Shown: positions 16,240 through 25,275 of the stretch, in pieces | Layout: each line of letters opens with the position of its first letter | Position numbering within the stretch: the stretch's first letter is position 1 | Source: Mesonia ostreae | Lineage (GTDB): Bacteria; Bacteroidota; Bacteroidia; Flavobacteriales; Flavobacteriaceae | Direction of reading: 5' to 3' | Length of the DNA stretch: 64,000 bases | NCBI RefSeq assembly: GCF_031845265.1 | Contig: NZ_JAVRBG010000002.1 | Location: 276,693-340,692 of the forward strand | Program-made: the position numbers and the translations under genes | Notes under the pieces: model-generated | What the model saw: only the letters and a program-made list of their open reading frames with translations | What the model was told of the DNA's origin: nothing | Databases searched by the model: none

Positions 16240-17127
16240 ATGGATAAGGATTTTTGGGTTGAAGTTAAAGATACCTTTCTAGAATTTTTAATGTATTTAG
16301 GACCCCGAGCGGTATATGCTTTGGTAGCTTTAATTATAGGTGTTTTTGCGATAAAGATTGCTATGAAAATCTTATGGCGGGTATTAAAAAAATCTAAAGT
16401 AGAGTTATCCTTGCAAAGTTTTGCAGGGAGTCTCTCCATTTTTCTTTTATGGGGTTTGTTAATTTTTCTAATAGGCTCTATTTTAGGAATTAAAGCCTCT
16501 TCTTTCTTAGCTATTTTTGGTGCGGCAGGTATTGCCGTAGGTTTAGCCTTACAAGGCAGTTTGGCTAATTTTGCGGGCGGAGTTTTAATTCTCTTGTTTA
16601 AACCTTTTAGAGTGGGAGACCTTATTAAAGTAAATAATGTGTTGGGGTTTGTAATTAAAATAGACATTTTGTACACTCGGGTGAAAACTTATGATGGTCT
16701 TATCGTTACTATGCCTAATGGGAATGTTTCTAACAGCGATGTAGATAATAGAACCATGGAGCCTTACCGAAGAATTGGTCTAAATTTTAAGTTTAATTAT
16801 GATGTAGATATAGATTTTGTACTTCAATTGATTATTGATACTATGAAGAAACATCCTAGAATCACTCACGATCCAGAGCCAGATGCTTGGTTAGACAGCA
16901 TTGGTGAATATGAACTTAAGGTGATTGCACGTTCTTGGGTTCCTTCTGAAGAATATTATCCGGTCTATTGGGAACAATTATTAGCAGTAAAAAAAGCCTT
17001 GGATGCTGAGGGAATTGAAATGCCTATTCCTAAACGCACCATCCATCAACCAGAAATGAAGGAAGCGATGAAAAACTTTTCAGTTCAAAATAAGACGGAG
17101 GTAGCAGAACATGATTCGCGTAAGTAA
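16240..17127 (+). CDS. MscS family mechanosensitive channel
   Basis: 295 residues. Three transmembrane segments lie within the first ~125 residues. The last is the pore-lining helix typical of MscS, rich in Gly and Ala (GAAGIAVGLALQGSLANFAGG) and running into LFKPFRVGD. The cytoplasmic beta domain and alpha/beta vestibule follow (MPNGNVSNSDVDN). It is an inner-membrane tension-gated channel that releases osmolytes on hypo-osmotic shock. The length matches E. coli MscS (286 residues). The stop overlaps the next gene by 17 bp, indicating coupled expression. Confidence 0.92.
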   Translation: MDKDFWVEVKDTFLEFLMYLGPRAVYALVALIIGVFAIKIAMKILWRVLKKSKVELSLQSFAGSLSIFLLWGLLIFLIGSILGIKASSFLAIFGAAGIAVGLALQGSLANFAGGVLILLFKPFRVGDLIKVNNVLGFVIKIDILYTRVKTYDGLIVTMPNGNVSNSDVDNRTMEPYRRIGLNFKFNYDVDIDFVLQLIIDTMKKHPRITHDPEPDAWLDSIGEYELKVIARSWVPSEEYYPVYWEQLLAVKKALDAEGIEMPIPKRTIHQPEMKEAMKNFSVQNKTEVAEHDSRK

Positions 17128-17434
17128 ATGGTTCGTCCCCAGAGGATATCGAGGTATTACCTTATTTCCTTTTATTTTTTTAGCTAAAGCGGATTTGTTT
17201 CAAGACGCTACATTAATTAGACATGAGAAGATTCATTTGAGGCAACAAGCAGAATTATTGATTATTCCGTTCTATGCATGGTATGGAGTCGAGTTTTTAG
17301 TTAGATATATTCAGTATAAAAACAAAGGTGTAGCCTATAGAAACATCTCTTTTGAACGGGAAGCTTTTGCACAAGAATATTCTTGCGATTACCTTAAAAA
17401 TAGAAGCTTTTTCGCTTGGATAAAATACTTGTAA
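17111..17434 (+). CDS. Small HExxH-containing protein
   Basis: 107 residues, function unknown. It has a zinc-peptidase-like motif, RHEKIHLRQQAE, followed by a hydrophobic segment (LLIIPFYAWYGVEFLV) and then EREAFAQEYSCDYL, which could provide a third ligand Glu. This is the layout of a minimal gluzincin. It begins inside mscS (17-bp overlap) and probably belongs to the same transcript. Peptidase activity is inferred from the motif only. Confidence 0.65.
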   Translation: MIRVSKWFVPRGYRGITLFPFIFLAKADLFQDATLIRHEKIHLRQQAELLIIPFYAWYGVEFLVRYIQYKNKGVAYRNISFEREAFAQEYSCDYLKNRSFFAWIKYL

Positions 17435-17467
17435 GATTATATTTTGACACTTTCTTACGGACGTTAA

Positions 17468-18337
17468 TTACTTAACAATTTGATACGGGTAAGTTTCATA
17501 AATAGCATTGTCTTCATTAATGGTATTGCCAGCATCTTTATTCTCTATGGCTTTCTCTAAAACTGCACCAATTTCTTCCTCACTATACTCTTCTACTTGC
17601 ATCATAGATAAAGCTTTATAAAACATAGGTTCACAAAATTTAGGATAGACTTCTAAAGATTTATCAAATTGAGCGATAGCCTCTTCCCATTTTTGTTGTT
17701 CAAATAAAGAGATTCCGTAATAAAATAAATCCAAATGATGATAGCCGTCGTCACCCCATTTTTTCACCTCTTTCTCAATATCTTGTTTAAAAATGCGCTC
17801 GGCTTTCTCAAATTCGTTCAGTTGCAAATAGGAGAGCGCAATGTGAAAATTGTAAGTGTGATCCATCACGAACGAATTGCCCTCTAGCTCCTTAATTCTC
17901 TCGAAATCTTTAATAGCTTCTCTATAAGTTTTGGCAAAGATGCATTTTATAAATCCGCGGTACGCGAGCCAGCCTTTTTTATCATATTTTACAGCTTTGT
18001 CTAAGAAAATCATTCCCGCTTCATATTTGCGTGCCTTAAAAAGAGGCATTGCTTTTTGTTGCCATAAATAGGCAATAGTAGAATCTTTTTCTAAGCCTTT
18101 GTCCAAACATTCTTGCCATTTATACATTTCATATCGGTAATTATGACGTTGCGCACAATCTTTTAGATACTCTTGAATAATTTTTTCCTGACTTTCCTTA
18201 TCGGAATGATTTTCAGAAACTACTTTGTTTTGAACAGCAAGATGCTCATCGCAAGATACTAGTAAGAGTAAGCCCATTAAGAGGCATAAACTTTTGAAGC
18301 AATTTGTACTAAATGTGAACAATAGGGGGTTGTGCAT
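17468..18337 (-). CDS. TPR-repeat lipoprotein
   Basis: 289 residues with a signal peptide ending in a lipobox (LLLVSCDE, Cys29), so predicted to be lipid-anchored. The rest is a row of tetratricopeptide repeats: AYLWQQKAMPLFKARKYEAG, YNFHIALSYLQLNEFEKAER, and YYGISLFEQQKWEEAIAQFD. TPR proteins mediate protein contacts; no partner can be named. It is convergent with the HExxH gene. The residues before LFTFSTNC suggest that the annotated start may be slightly too early. Confidence 0.8.
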   Translation of the reverse strand: MHNPLLFTFSTNCFKSLCLLMGLLLLVSCDEHLAVQNKVVSENHSDKESQEKIIQEYLKDCAQRHNYRYEMYKWQECLDKGLEKDSTIAYLWQQKAMPLFKARKYEAGMIFLDKAVKYDKKGWLAYRGFIKCIFAKTYREAIKDFERIKELEGNSFVMDHTYNFHIALSYLQLNEFEKAERIFKQDIEKEVKKWGDDGYHHLDLFYYGISLFEQQKWEEAIAQFDKSLEVYPKFCEPMFYKALSMMQVEEYSEEEIGAVLEKAIENKDAGNTINEDNAIYETYPYQIVK

Positions 18338-18482
18338 AAAATTTTTCTTAAAAAAAATATAATTTGGAAAGGATTAAGTTAATCTACGTTAAGCTGGTAA
18401 TAAGAATGTGTTAATTGCCAGTATCAAATAGGCAATATAGATTAAATTAGATAAAAATTAAAAAACCCAAAAACTTAAAACT

Positions 18483-18929
18483 ATGGAATTTAAAAAAGAA
18501 ATTGCTTCGAACTTAAACCAATTATTAGAAAAAACATACGATGCAGAGAAGGGTTATAAAGAAGCCGCTTCTAATGTGAAAAATGCTAAGATGAAATCAT
18601 TTTTGGAAGAACAAGCCCAGCAACGTTATGATTTTGGACATGAAATTAAGCAGGAAATTAAAGCTTTTGATGGAAAACCAGACAAGGGAGGTAGTGTTGC
18701 AGGAACTTTGCATAGAACTTGGATGGATGTAAAAACCGCTTTCTCTGGAGACGAAAATGAAACTGTAATGGAAGAAGTGCGGCGCGGAGAAAAAGCAGCT
18801 ATTGAAGATTATGATGAAATTCTAGCAGAAAAAGATTTAGCGCCAAGTACCAAAACTATGTTACAAGGACAGCGTCAAAAAATAGCACAAGCACAACAGA
18901 GTGCTCAAAATTGGGAGATAATTTCCTAA
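18483..18929 (+). CDS. DUF2383 ferritin-like four-helix protein
   Basis: 148 residues. The helical pattern LNQLLEKTYDAEKGYKEAA and QQRYDFGHEIKQEI, with Glu/His spacing, fits DUF2383/PA2169-type ferritin-like proteins, which are often stress-induced. Whether metal is bound is unclear. It is monocistronic, with its own terminator just downstream. Confidence 0.8.
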   Translation: MEFKKEIASNLNQLLEKTYDAEKGYKEAASNVKNAKMKSFLEEQAQQRYDFGHEIKQEIKAFDGKPDKGGSVAGTLHRTWMDVKTAFSGDENETVMEEVRRGEKAAIEDYDEILAEKDLAPSTKTMLQGQRQKIAQAQQSAQNWEIIS

Positions 18930-18953
18930 AAATTTAAATTCAATTATTTAGTT

Positions 18954-18984
18954 AAGGTCGAGTGTAAACTCGGCCTTTTTTTTG
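18954..18984 (+). terminator. Intrinsic terminator after DUF2383 gene
   Basis: AAGGTCGAGT, loop GTAA, ACTCGGCCTT, then a run of T. The stem is 10 bp with one G-U pair. Confidence 0.85.
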
Positions 18985-19043
18985 TAATTTTTGTTTAGCA
19001 TACATAAAGTTACTCATGTTTTTTAAAATTATGTTTGTAGCTT

Positions 19044-19478
19044 TTACTCTCTTAAAAAAACTAATTCGCCTTCAACATCGTTTGCTAAATCTTTTAATGT
19101 GGTTGTGGCTAGTGTTTTTTTAATGTCTTTTCGTGCGGCTTTCATATAATTATGCATGGCACACGGTTTTGCATCACTACACATTTGGAAGCCCAAAATA
19201 CATCCATTGTATATTTTATCACCGTCAATTGCAATCACAATTTCTTTTAAGAGAATGCTTTCTATACGCTTCTTAGAAATGGTAAACCCCCCTTTAGAAC
19301 CACGTTTGCTAATAATGATATTGTTTTTCACTAATTTCTGTAAAATTTTAGCCATAAAAGCTTCTGGACTATTGGTGGCCTCAGCAATTTCTTTTAGCCG
19401 CGTTTGTTTATTTTGTAATGCCGTGTGAGCAATGAATACGGAGGCTTTTATGGCGTGAGAACAAGCTTTGGAAAACAT
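19044..19478 (-). CDS. Rrf2 family Fe-S-type transcriptional regulator
   Basis: 144 residues: N-terminal winged helix (LKEIAEATNSPEAFMAKILQKL, KRGSKGGF), then three cysteines, Cys93, Cys100 and Cys106 (GCILGFQMCSDAKPC), spaced as in Rrf2 proteins that bind a [2Fe-2S] or [4Fe-4S] cluster, such as NsrR and IscR. It is transcribed away from the cytochrome c and nosZ genes and shares their upstream region, so it is a good candidate for their NO- or oxygen-responsive regulator. Which signal it senses cannot be read from the sequence. Confidence 0.88.
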   Translation of the reverse strand: MFSKACSHAIKASVFIAHTALQNKQTRLKEIAEATNSPEAFMAKILQKLVKNNIIISKRGSKGGFTISKKRIESILLKEIVIAIDGDKIYNGCILGFQMCSDAKPCAMHNYMKAARKDIKKTLATTTLKDLANDVEGELVFLRE

Positions 19479-19515
19479 ATATTTTAGTTTACTTTGGGCT
19501 AAAATAATATACTTT

Positions 19516-19543
19516 TTACAAATCGGATAAAAAAATCCTAATT
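19516..19543. promoter_or_regulatory. Candidate operator in the rrf2-nos intergenic region
   Basis: TTACAAATCGGATAAA followed by an imperfect dyad, AATCGGAT...ATCCTAATT. A near-identical 16-mer, TTACAAGTCGGATAAA, lies upstream of the PLP enzyme gene at 30705-30720. Assignment to Rrf2 is inference. Confidence 0.35.
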
Positions 19544-19580
19544 AGTGACTTTAATCATATTTTGTGTACCTTTATAGTAA

Positions 19581-19588
19581 TATCTTTG
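19581..19588 (+). promoter_or_regulatory. -7 box of the nos cluster promoter
   Basis: TATCTTTG fits TAnnTTTG, 31 bp before the cytochrome c start. TTTG at 19561-19564 gives a slightly short spacer of 16 bp. Confidence 0.45.
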
Positions 19589-19618
19589 TCATGTTTTATA
19601 AACCAAAAATCAAGTAGT

Positions 19619-20128
19619 ATGAGAAATTATTTTAAAATGAGTGTTTTGTTGCTTTCCTTTTCGGGAATCCTTATCAGTTGTGGGGGTGAGAAGAAGGAAG
19701 ACAAGAAAAAAGAGAAAATTACATTAAATCAAAATAAATCTGAAAAAAAATCAGATAAAAAGAAAGATAAAGTTCCTGCTTCAGAGCGTGTAGCTCTAGA
19801 CAATAAAGGGGTAGGGCCTATCACTAATTTGGAGTTGGCAGATAATATAGATCAAGATATGGCCAACAAAGGAAAAGGAGTATATGATAAAATGTGTACA
19901 GCTTGTCACAAAGCTACCAAGCGTTTTATTGGACCAGCTCCTGCCGGAATTTTAGAGAGAAGAAGCCCAGAGTGGGTAATGAATATGATTTTAGCGCCAG
20001 AAAAAATGGTGCGTGAAGATCCTTTAGCTAAAGACTTGCTAATTGAGTTTAACGGTTCTCCAATGGCTAACCAAGGACTCACAGAAGAGGAAGCAAGACA
20101 AGTGTTAGAGTATTTTAGAACATTATAG
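19619..20128 (+). CDS. Lipoprotein c-type cytochrome
   Basis: 169 residues from the ATG at 19619; the frame extends upstream through the promoter, which is not credible. The lipobox is ILISCGG (Cys21), followed by a lysine/glutamate-rich tether to ~residue 60. There is one haem c site, Cys93-Cys96-His97 (CTACHK), with a likely axial Met149 in SPMANQGL. It is predicted to be membrane-anchored in the periplasm and to pass electrons to NosZ, whose gene starts 21 bp downstream. Confidence 0.88.
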   Translation: MRNYFKMSVLLLSFSGILISCGGEKKEDKKKEKITLNQNKSEKKSDKKKDKVPASERVALDNKGVGPITNLELADNIDQDMANKGKGVYDKMCTACHKATKRFIGPAPAGILERRSPEWVMNMILAPEKMVREDPLAKDLLIEFNGSPMANQGLTEEEARQVLEYFRTL

Positions 20129-20149
20129 TAGAAACCTATTAATTATAAC

Positions 20150-22126
20150 ATGATGAAGATATTAAATTTAGGTCTTGGATTAATGATGGCAGCTTCTCTT
20201 TTTAGCTGTAATAATGGATCCGATAAAAATAAAAACAGTGGTAATGGTGCTTTGAGCAGCAATGCTGCAGAGCAGGTGTATGTGGCTCCTGGTGAGCACG
20301 ATGATTATTACGCTTTTATCTCTGGTGGTTACAGTGGTAACTTATTGGTATACGGGCTTCCTTCAGGGAGAATGTTTAAAGAGATTCCGGTTTTCAGTCA
20401 GTTTCCAACTTCAGGTTATGGGTATTCAGAAGAAACCAAGCCTATGTTAAATACTTCTCACGGTTTTATTCCTTGGGGAGATGCACACCACCCTGATATT
20501 TCTCAAACAGATGGAGTAATAGATGGGCGTTGGGTATTTATTAATGAAAATAACACTCCGCGTATTGCTCGTATAGATTTAGAAACTTTTGAAACCGTTG
20601 AAGTGATAGAAGTGCCAAATAGTGCAGGTAACCATAGTTCTTCTTTTGTTACAGAAAATACAGAATATGTAGTGGCAGGAACTCGTTTTTCGGTTCCCAT
20701 ACCACAACAAGATATAAGTATTAAAGAGTACAAAGGAAAGTTTAAGGGGACTTTATCTTTTATAAAAGTAGATGAAGATTCTGGAAATATGGAGATCAAG
20801 TTTCAATTGATGATGCCAGGATTTAACTATGATTTATCACACCCAGGAAGAGGACAATCTCATGGTTGGTTCTTCTTTACCACTTATAATACGGAAGAAG
20901 CGAACTCCTTATTGGAAGTAAATGCTTCTCAAAACGATAAAGATTTTATCGCAGCGGTAAACTGGAAGAAAATTGAAGAATATGTGAATAATGGTGGAGG
21001 TGAAATGATGCCAGCAGAATATGCGCACAACCTGTATGACCATAATACCCATACAGCAACTTCTACAATGAAGAAAGAAGTGCTTATGGTAAACCCTACA
21101 GAGGTTCCTGGAGCTGTATACTTTATGCCAACTCCAAAATCACCTCACGGGGTTGATGTTTCTCCAGATGGACAATACATTATTGGTAATGGTAAATTAT
21201 CTGCTAACCTTACCGTTCACTCGTTTCCAAAAATGCTAGAAGCAATTAAGAATGAGAAATTTGACGGCGAAGCTTATGGGATTCCAATTTTAGATTTTGA
21301 AGAAATCTTAGCAGGCGTTGTAGAGCAGGCAGGTTTAGGACCATTGCATAGTGAGTTTGATGATAAAGGAAATGCGTATACGACCTTCTTTATTTCTTCT
21401 GAAGTAGTAAAATGGAAATTAGATACTTGGGAAGTAGTAGATAGAAAACCAACTTATTACTCGCCTGGTCACTTAACGATTCCTGGAGGAAACTCACGTG
21501 ATCCAGATGGTAAATACATGTTTGTGATGAACAAGATTACCAAAGATCGTTATTTGCCCGTAGGTCCAGAGCTGGAGCATTCAGCACAATTGTATGATAT
21601 TTCTGGTGATAAAATGGAGTTGATTTCAGACTTTCCAACCCATGGGGAGCCTCACTACGCTGCTGCAATTAAGGCAGATAAAGTGGCACCAAAGTCTAAA
21701 AAATTCTATAAACTAGCAGAAAACACGCATCCTTATGCTGCAAAAAATGAAGGTGAAACTAAGGTAGTTCGCGATGGTAATATAGTTCACGTGTATATGA
21801 CGACTATTCGTAGCCACTTCTCACCAGATAATATAGAAGGAATCAAAGTGGGAGATAAAGTATATTTCCACATTACTAACTTAGAGCAAGATTTTGATGT
21901 ACCTCACGGGTTCGCAATGATAGGACAGAATAACTCAGAATTGCTAATTATGCCAGGACAAACAAAAACAAGTGTTTGGGAGCCTACTAAAGTAGGAGTT
22001 TGGCCATTCTATTGTACAGATTTCTGTTCTGCACTTCACCAAGAGATGCAAGGATACATTCGCGTTTCTCCAAAAGATTCTGATATAGAATTAGATTGGT
22101 CTCTAGGGGACGATGCCGAAGAATAA
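20150..22126 (+). CDS. nosZ: Nitrous-oxide reductase, clade II
   Basis: 658 residues. It reduces N2O to N2 in the periplasm using CuZ and CuA. There is no Tat signal: a Sec lipoprotein signal (LMMAASLFSC, Cys20) is present, the hallmark of clade II enzymes in Bacteroidota. CuZ ligands come from a seven-bladed propeller: GDAHHPD, GQSHGWF, SPHGVDVSPDG, GPLHSEFD, SPGHLTIPGG and HGEPHYAA. The C-terminal cupredoxin has the CuA motif FYCTDFCSALHQEMQGY, with the upstream His in DVPHGFAM. Length is normal for the clade. The maturation genes follow after a terminator. Confidence 0.97.
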   Translation: MMKILNLGLGLMMAASLFSCNNGSDKNKNSGNGALSSNAAEQVYVAPGEHDDYYAFISGGYSGNLLVYGLPSGRMFKEIPVFSQFPTSGYGYSEETKPMLNTSHGFIPWGDAHHPDISQTDGVIDGRWVFINENNTPRIARIDLETFETVEVIEVPNSAGNHSSSFVTENTEYVVAGTRFSVPIPQQDISIKEYKGKFKGTLSFIKVDEDSGNMEIKFQLMMPGFNYDLSHPGRGQSHGWFFFTTYNTEEANSLLEVNASQNDKDFIAAVNWKKIEEYVNNGGGEMMPAEYAHNLYDHNTHTATSTMKKEVLMVNPTEVPGAVYFMPTPKSPHGVDVSPDGQYIIGNGKLSANLTVHSFPKMLEAIKNEKFDGEAYGIPILDFEEILAGVVEQAGLGPLHSEFDDKGNAYTTFFISSEVVKWKLDTWEVVDRKPTYYSPGHLTIPGGNSRDPDGKYMFVMNKITKDRYLPVGPELEHSAQLYDISGDKMELISDFPTHGEPHYAAAIKADKVAPKSKKFYKLAENTHPYAAKNEGETKVVRDGNIVHVYMTTIRSHFSPDNIEGIKVGDKVYFHITNLEQDFDVPHGFAMIGQNNSELLIMPGQTKTSVWEPTKVGVWPFYCTDFCSALHQEMQGYIRVSPKDSDIELDWSLGDDAEE

Positions 22127-22160
22127 GAATTGTTATTTGATTGATTGATTTTTTCAAACG

Positions 22161-22197
22161 GCGGGGATTGTCCTATCTCGACAGTCCCCGCTTTTTT
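22161..22197 (+). terminator. Hairpin after nosZ, inside the nos cluster
   Basis: GCGGGGATTGTC pairs with GACAGTCCCCGC around CTATCTC (12 bp, one G-U), then CTTTTTT. It should lower transcription of the accessory genes relative to nosZ, unless a second promoter exists in 22198-22259. Confidence 0.85.
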
Positions 22198-22259
22198 AGT
22201 ACCAGTTTATTGGTCACATTTTAATGGCTAATAGATAAAATTTCCAAAAACACTTTATT

Positions 22260-22868
22260 ATGAAAGCAGCTAGCGCTATAATGATTATTGGTTCTGCTCT
22301 ATTGCTAAGTTTATTTATTTATCCGCTTTGGACGGTAGAATTAGAAGCTCCACAATATCCAGATGGGTTAGGAATGCATATTCACCTTGACGGTCTTGTA
22401 GGATTTACCGAATATGATTTGCAAAATATAGATGGATTAAACCATTATATTGGAATGCAGAAATTACCCTTACCAGAAAATATGTGGGAATTTAGAACAT
22501 TCCCCGCAGTTGTTGGATTTATGGCAGGTTTAGGAATATTTATAGGATTCTTAGGTTTGTTTAATGTAGTTTCCTACAAATGGTTTTTAGGTTGGTTAAT
22601 TTTAATGTCTATACTAGGAGTCTTAGGAATGTATGACTTCAATTCTTGGTTAATAGATTATGGAACCAATCTAGATCCTAAAGCTATTATTAAAGTTACC
22701 GATAAAGAGGGCAATCCATTTAGTTATAAACCACCTTTATTAGGATCAAGAGATATCCTTAACTTTACAGCCAATTCATATCCTGCATTAGGAGGTATTT
22801 TATTAACTGTAGGAATGTTTTTAACTTTTGTAGCGTACTTGATTGGATTAAAAACAGCAAAAAAATGA
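22260..22868 (+). CDS. nos-cluster membrane protein of unknown function
   Basis: 202 residues. N-terminal membrane segment (SAIMIIGSALLLSLFIYPLW), a periplasmic stretch with several histidines (GLGMHIHLDG), two central hydrophobic helices (VVGFMAGLGIFIGFLGLF, WFLGWLILMSILGVLGMY), and a C-terminal helix. A gene of this type is a regular member of clade II nos clusters in Bacteroidota. Its role is not established; copper handling or electron supply is possible. Its stop overlaps the nosL start by 4 bp (ATGA). Confidence 0.75.
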   Translation: MKAASAIMIIGSALLLSLFIYPLWTVELEAPQYPDGLGMHIHLDGLVGFTEYDLQNIDGLNHYIGMQKLPLPENMWEFRTFPAVVGFMAGLGIFIGFLGLFNVVSYKWFLGWLILMSILGVLGMYDFNSWLIDYGTNLDPKAIIKVTDKEGNPFSYKPPLLGSRDILNFTANSYPALGGILLTVGMFLTFVAYLIGLKTAKK

Positions 22869-23296
22869 AAAATTTAAGTGCTTTAGTTGTCTTAATACTC
22901 ACTTTAGTAAGTTGCAGTATGGAAAAGCAACCTATTGCTTATGGAGAAGACAGTTGCGATTTTTGTAAAATGACCATCGTAGATCAAATTCACGGTGCCG
23001 AGCTTATTACAGATAAAGGGAAAGTGTATAAATTTGATGCCTTAGAATGTATGCTCAATTTTGAAGCCGATATGGATAAAGAAAAAGTTGGGCAATTCTA
23101 TACAAACCACTTTCTAAACCCTGGCGAACTGATTAGGGCAGAGGAAGCAAGTTTTTTAATTACTGAAAACATCCCTAGCCCAATGGGTGAATTCATTACC
23201 GCATTTCCTTCACAAAAAGAGGCAGAAAAAGTACAAGCCGAAAAAGACGGAGAGATTTACAATTGGGAAGCACTCATAAAACAGCAAAATCACTAA
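22865..23296 (+). CDS. nosL: NosL copper chaperone lipoprotein
   Basis: 143 residues with a lipobox (LTLVSCSM, Cys17). The NosL copper site region reads DSCDFCKMTI, followed by a conserved fold segment (KFDALECMLNF). NosL delivers Cu(I) for NosZ centre assembly on the outer face of the membrane. It is translationally coupled to the preceding gene. Confidence 0.92.
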   Translation: MKNLSALVVLILTLVSCSMEKQPIAYGEDSCDFCKMTIVDQIHGAELITDKGKVYKFDALECMLNFEADMDKEKVGQFYTNHFLNPGELIRAEEASFLITENIPSPMGEFITAFPSQKEAEKVQAEKDGEIYNWEALIKQQNH

Positions 23297-23326
23297 AAAC
23301 TTAAGCGCCTAAAAGCATTTTTTAAT

Positions 23327-24574
23327 ATGATCTTCCGGCTATCTACTTTATTTTTTCTATTCTTTTTTTTCCTTTACGGATTTAATTCCGCGGAAGCGCA
23401 AATTATAGTTTGTGATTCATGTGAAATTTCTAGTATAAAAGCAGCTGTAGAAGCCGCTACACCAAAAGATACGATTTTAATAAAAGCAGGAACTTATAAG
23501 GAAAATTCTATTATTATTGATAAACCATTGACACTACTAGGTGAAAATTTGCCTACTCTAGATGGAGAAAATAAAGGCGATATTATTCAAATTTTTGCTG
23601 ATGATGTCACTGTAGACGGACTTAAATTAATTAATGTAGGCTCTAGTTATACAGAGGATTTTGCGGCAATTAGAGTAAGTAGAGCAAAAAATTTTGTGAT
23701 TCAGAATTTAGAATTGCGTAAAATTTTCTTCGGAATTTATTTAGAAAAATCTAGAGAAGGTATTGTACGTAACAATAAGATTATGGGCGATGCTGTTTCT
23801 GAACATAATTCGGGAAATGGAATACAATTGTGGTATTCTAAAAAAATAGAGATTACCAATAATTCCATTCAAAAAGTGCGCGATGGCATTTATCTAGAAT
23901 TTGCCGATGACTGTAAGATTACAAAAAATTTAAGTAAAGATAATTTACGCTACGGATTGCATTTTATGTTTTCTAACGATGACGTGTACAACGATAATAT
24001 TTTTGAAAATAATGGTGCCGGAGTTGCCGTGATGTTTTCAAAACGAATTCATATGAAACGGAATAAATTTCAGTACAATTGGGGAACAGCAGCTTACGGA
24101 TTACTACTGAAAGAAATAAATGATGCCGAAATCGCTAATAATACTTTTGAAGAAAATACCACCGGAATCAATGTAGAAGGTTCTAACCGAATCAACTATA
24201 CAGGAAATACGTTTAAAAATAATGGCTGGGCGGTAAAGGTGAAAGGGGCTTGTTATAACAATGTTTTTATCAATAATAACTTCCTTTACAATTCATTTGA
24301 TGTAAGCTACAACGCTCGTTTAAACGACAATAAATTTTATCAAAATTTTTGGAGTGAGTATACTGGCTATGATTTAGATGAGGATGGCTTTGGTGATGTC
24401 CCTTATCGACCTGTGAAACTTTTTAGTTATATCGTGAATAGAACGCCAGAAACCATAATTCTTATGCGTAGTCTTTTTGTAGATATTATAGATTTTTCTG
24501 AGAAAGTTTCTCCGGTTTTTACACCAGATAATTTATTAGATGAAGCCCCATTAATGAAAAAGTACTCATGGTAA
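23327..24574 (+). CDS. nosD: NosD periplasmic maturation protein
   Basis: 415 residues with a signal peptide (to SAEAQ), then a right-handed parallel beta-helix built of CASH/NosD repeats (KNFVIQNLELRKIFFGIYLE, KKIEITNNSIQKVRDGIYLE). NosD works with the NosFY transporter in CuZ assembly. The 3' end overlaps nosF by 7 bp. The signal-peptide end carries TTCCGCGGAAGCG (23386-23398), most of the 16-bp palindrome found in two other genes. Confidence 0.92.
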   Translation: MIFRLSTLFFLFFFFLYGFNSAEAQIIVCDSCEISSIKAAVEAATPKDTILIKAGTYKENSIIIDKPLTLLGENLPTLDGENKGDIIQIFADDVTVDGLKLINVGSSYTEDFAAIRVSRAKNFVIQNLELRKIFFGIYLEKSREGIVRNNKIMGDAVSEHNSGNGIQLWYSKKIEITNNSIQKVRDGIYLEFADDCKITKNLSKDNLRYGLHFMFSNDDVYNDNIFENNGAGVAVMFSKRIHMKRNKFQYNWGTAAYGLLLKEINDAEIANNTFEENTTGINVEGSNRINYTGNTFKNNGWAVKVKGACYNNVFINNNFLYNSFDVSYNARLNDNKFYQNFWSEYTGYDLDEDGFGDVPYRPVKLFSYIVNRTPETIILMRSLFVDIIDFSEKVSPVFTPDNLLDEAPLMKKYSW

Positions 24575-25275
24575 AATTAGAGAATATACATAAAAAGTTT
24601 GGCAAGAATGAAGTTCTAAAGGGAGTAGATTTAGAAATTCCTAAGAACGGAATCTTTGCTATTCTAGGCCCAAATGGTTCGGGGAAAACTACTTTAATTA
24701 AATCCATATTAGGAATGGTGGTTCCAGATAAGGGAAAGATTTATATAGATGGTAAACAAACTCACTCCAGTGGTCTTTATCGAAAAAACATTGATTATTT
24801 GCCTCAAATAGCTAATTTCCCGAGCAATCTAGGAGTGAAAGAGCTTATTCAAATGATTCAAGATTTAAGAGGAGGTAGTGCCAACTCAGATCATCTAATT
24901 GAATTATTTCAGTTAGAACCTTTTTTAGATAAAAAATTGAGCAACCTTTCAGGAGGAACAAAACAGAAAGTAAATCTAGTACTTACATTTATGTTTGACA
25001 GTCAGTTGGTGATTTTAGACGAACCTACTACTGGTTTAGATCCTATCGCTTTATTGCATTTAAAAGAATTGATTCAGCAAGAAAAAGAGAAAGGAAAAAC
25101 CGTTTTGGTAACCTCTCACATTATGAGTTTTGTAGAAGAAGTTTCAGATGAAATTGTTTTTATTTTAGAGGGAAAAATTTACTTCAAAGGAAATATAACG
25201 CAGTTGAGAGAAAAAACGGGAGAACAAGATTTTGAACGTGCTATTGCTCACCTTTTAAAGAAAAGCCATGCTTAA
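24568..25275 (+). CDS. nosF: NosF ABC transporter ATPase
   Basis: 235 residues. Walker A is GPNGSGKTT, the signature is LSGGTKQKVNL, Walker B is LVILDEPTTGLD, and the switch His is in VTSHIMSF. It is the cytoplasmic ATPase partner of NosY for sulfur or copper-site assembly in NosZ. It overlaps nosD by 7 bp and nosY by 8 bp. Confidence 0.93.
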   Translation: MVKLENIHKKFGKNEVLKGVDLEIPKNGIFAILGPNGSGKTTLIKSILGMVVPDKGKIYIDGKQTHSSGLYRKNIDYLPQIANFPSNLGVKELIQMIQDLRGGSANSDHLIELFQLEPFLDKKLSNLSGGTKQKVNLVLTFMFDSQLVILDEPTTGLDPIALLHLKELIQQEKEKGKTVLVTSHIMSFVEEVSDEIVFILEGKIYFKGNITQLREKTGEQDFERAIAHLLKKSHA

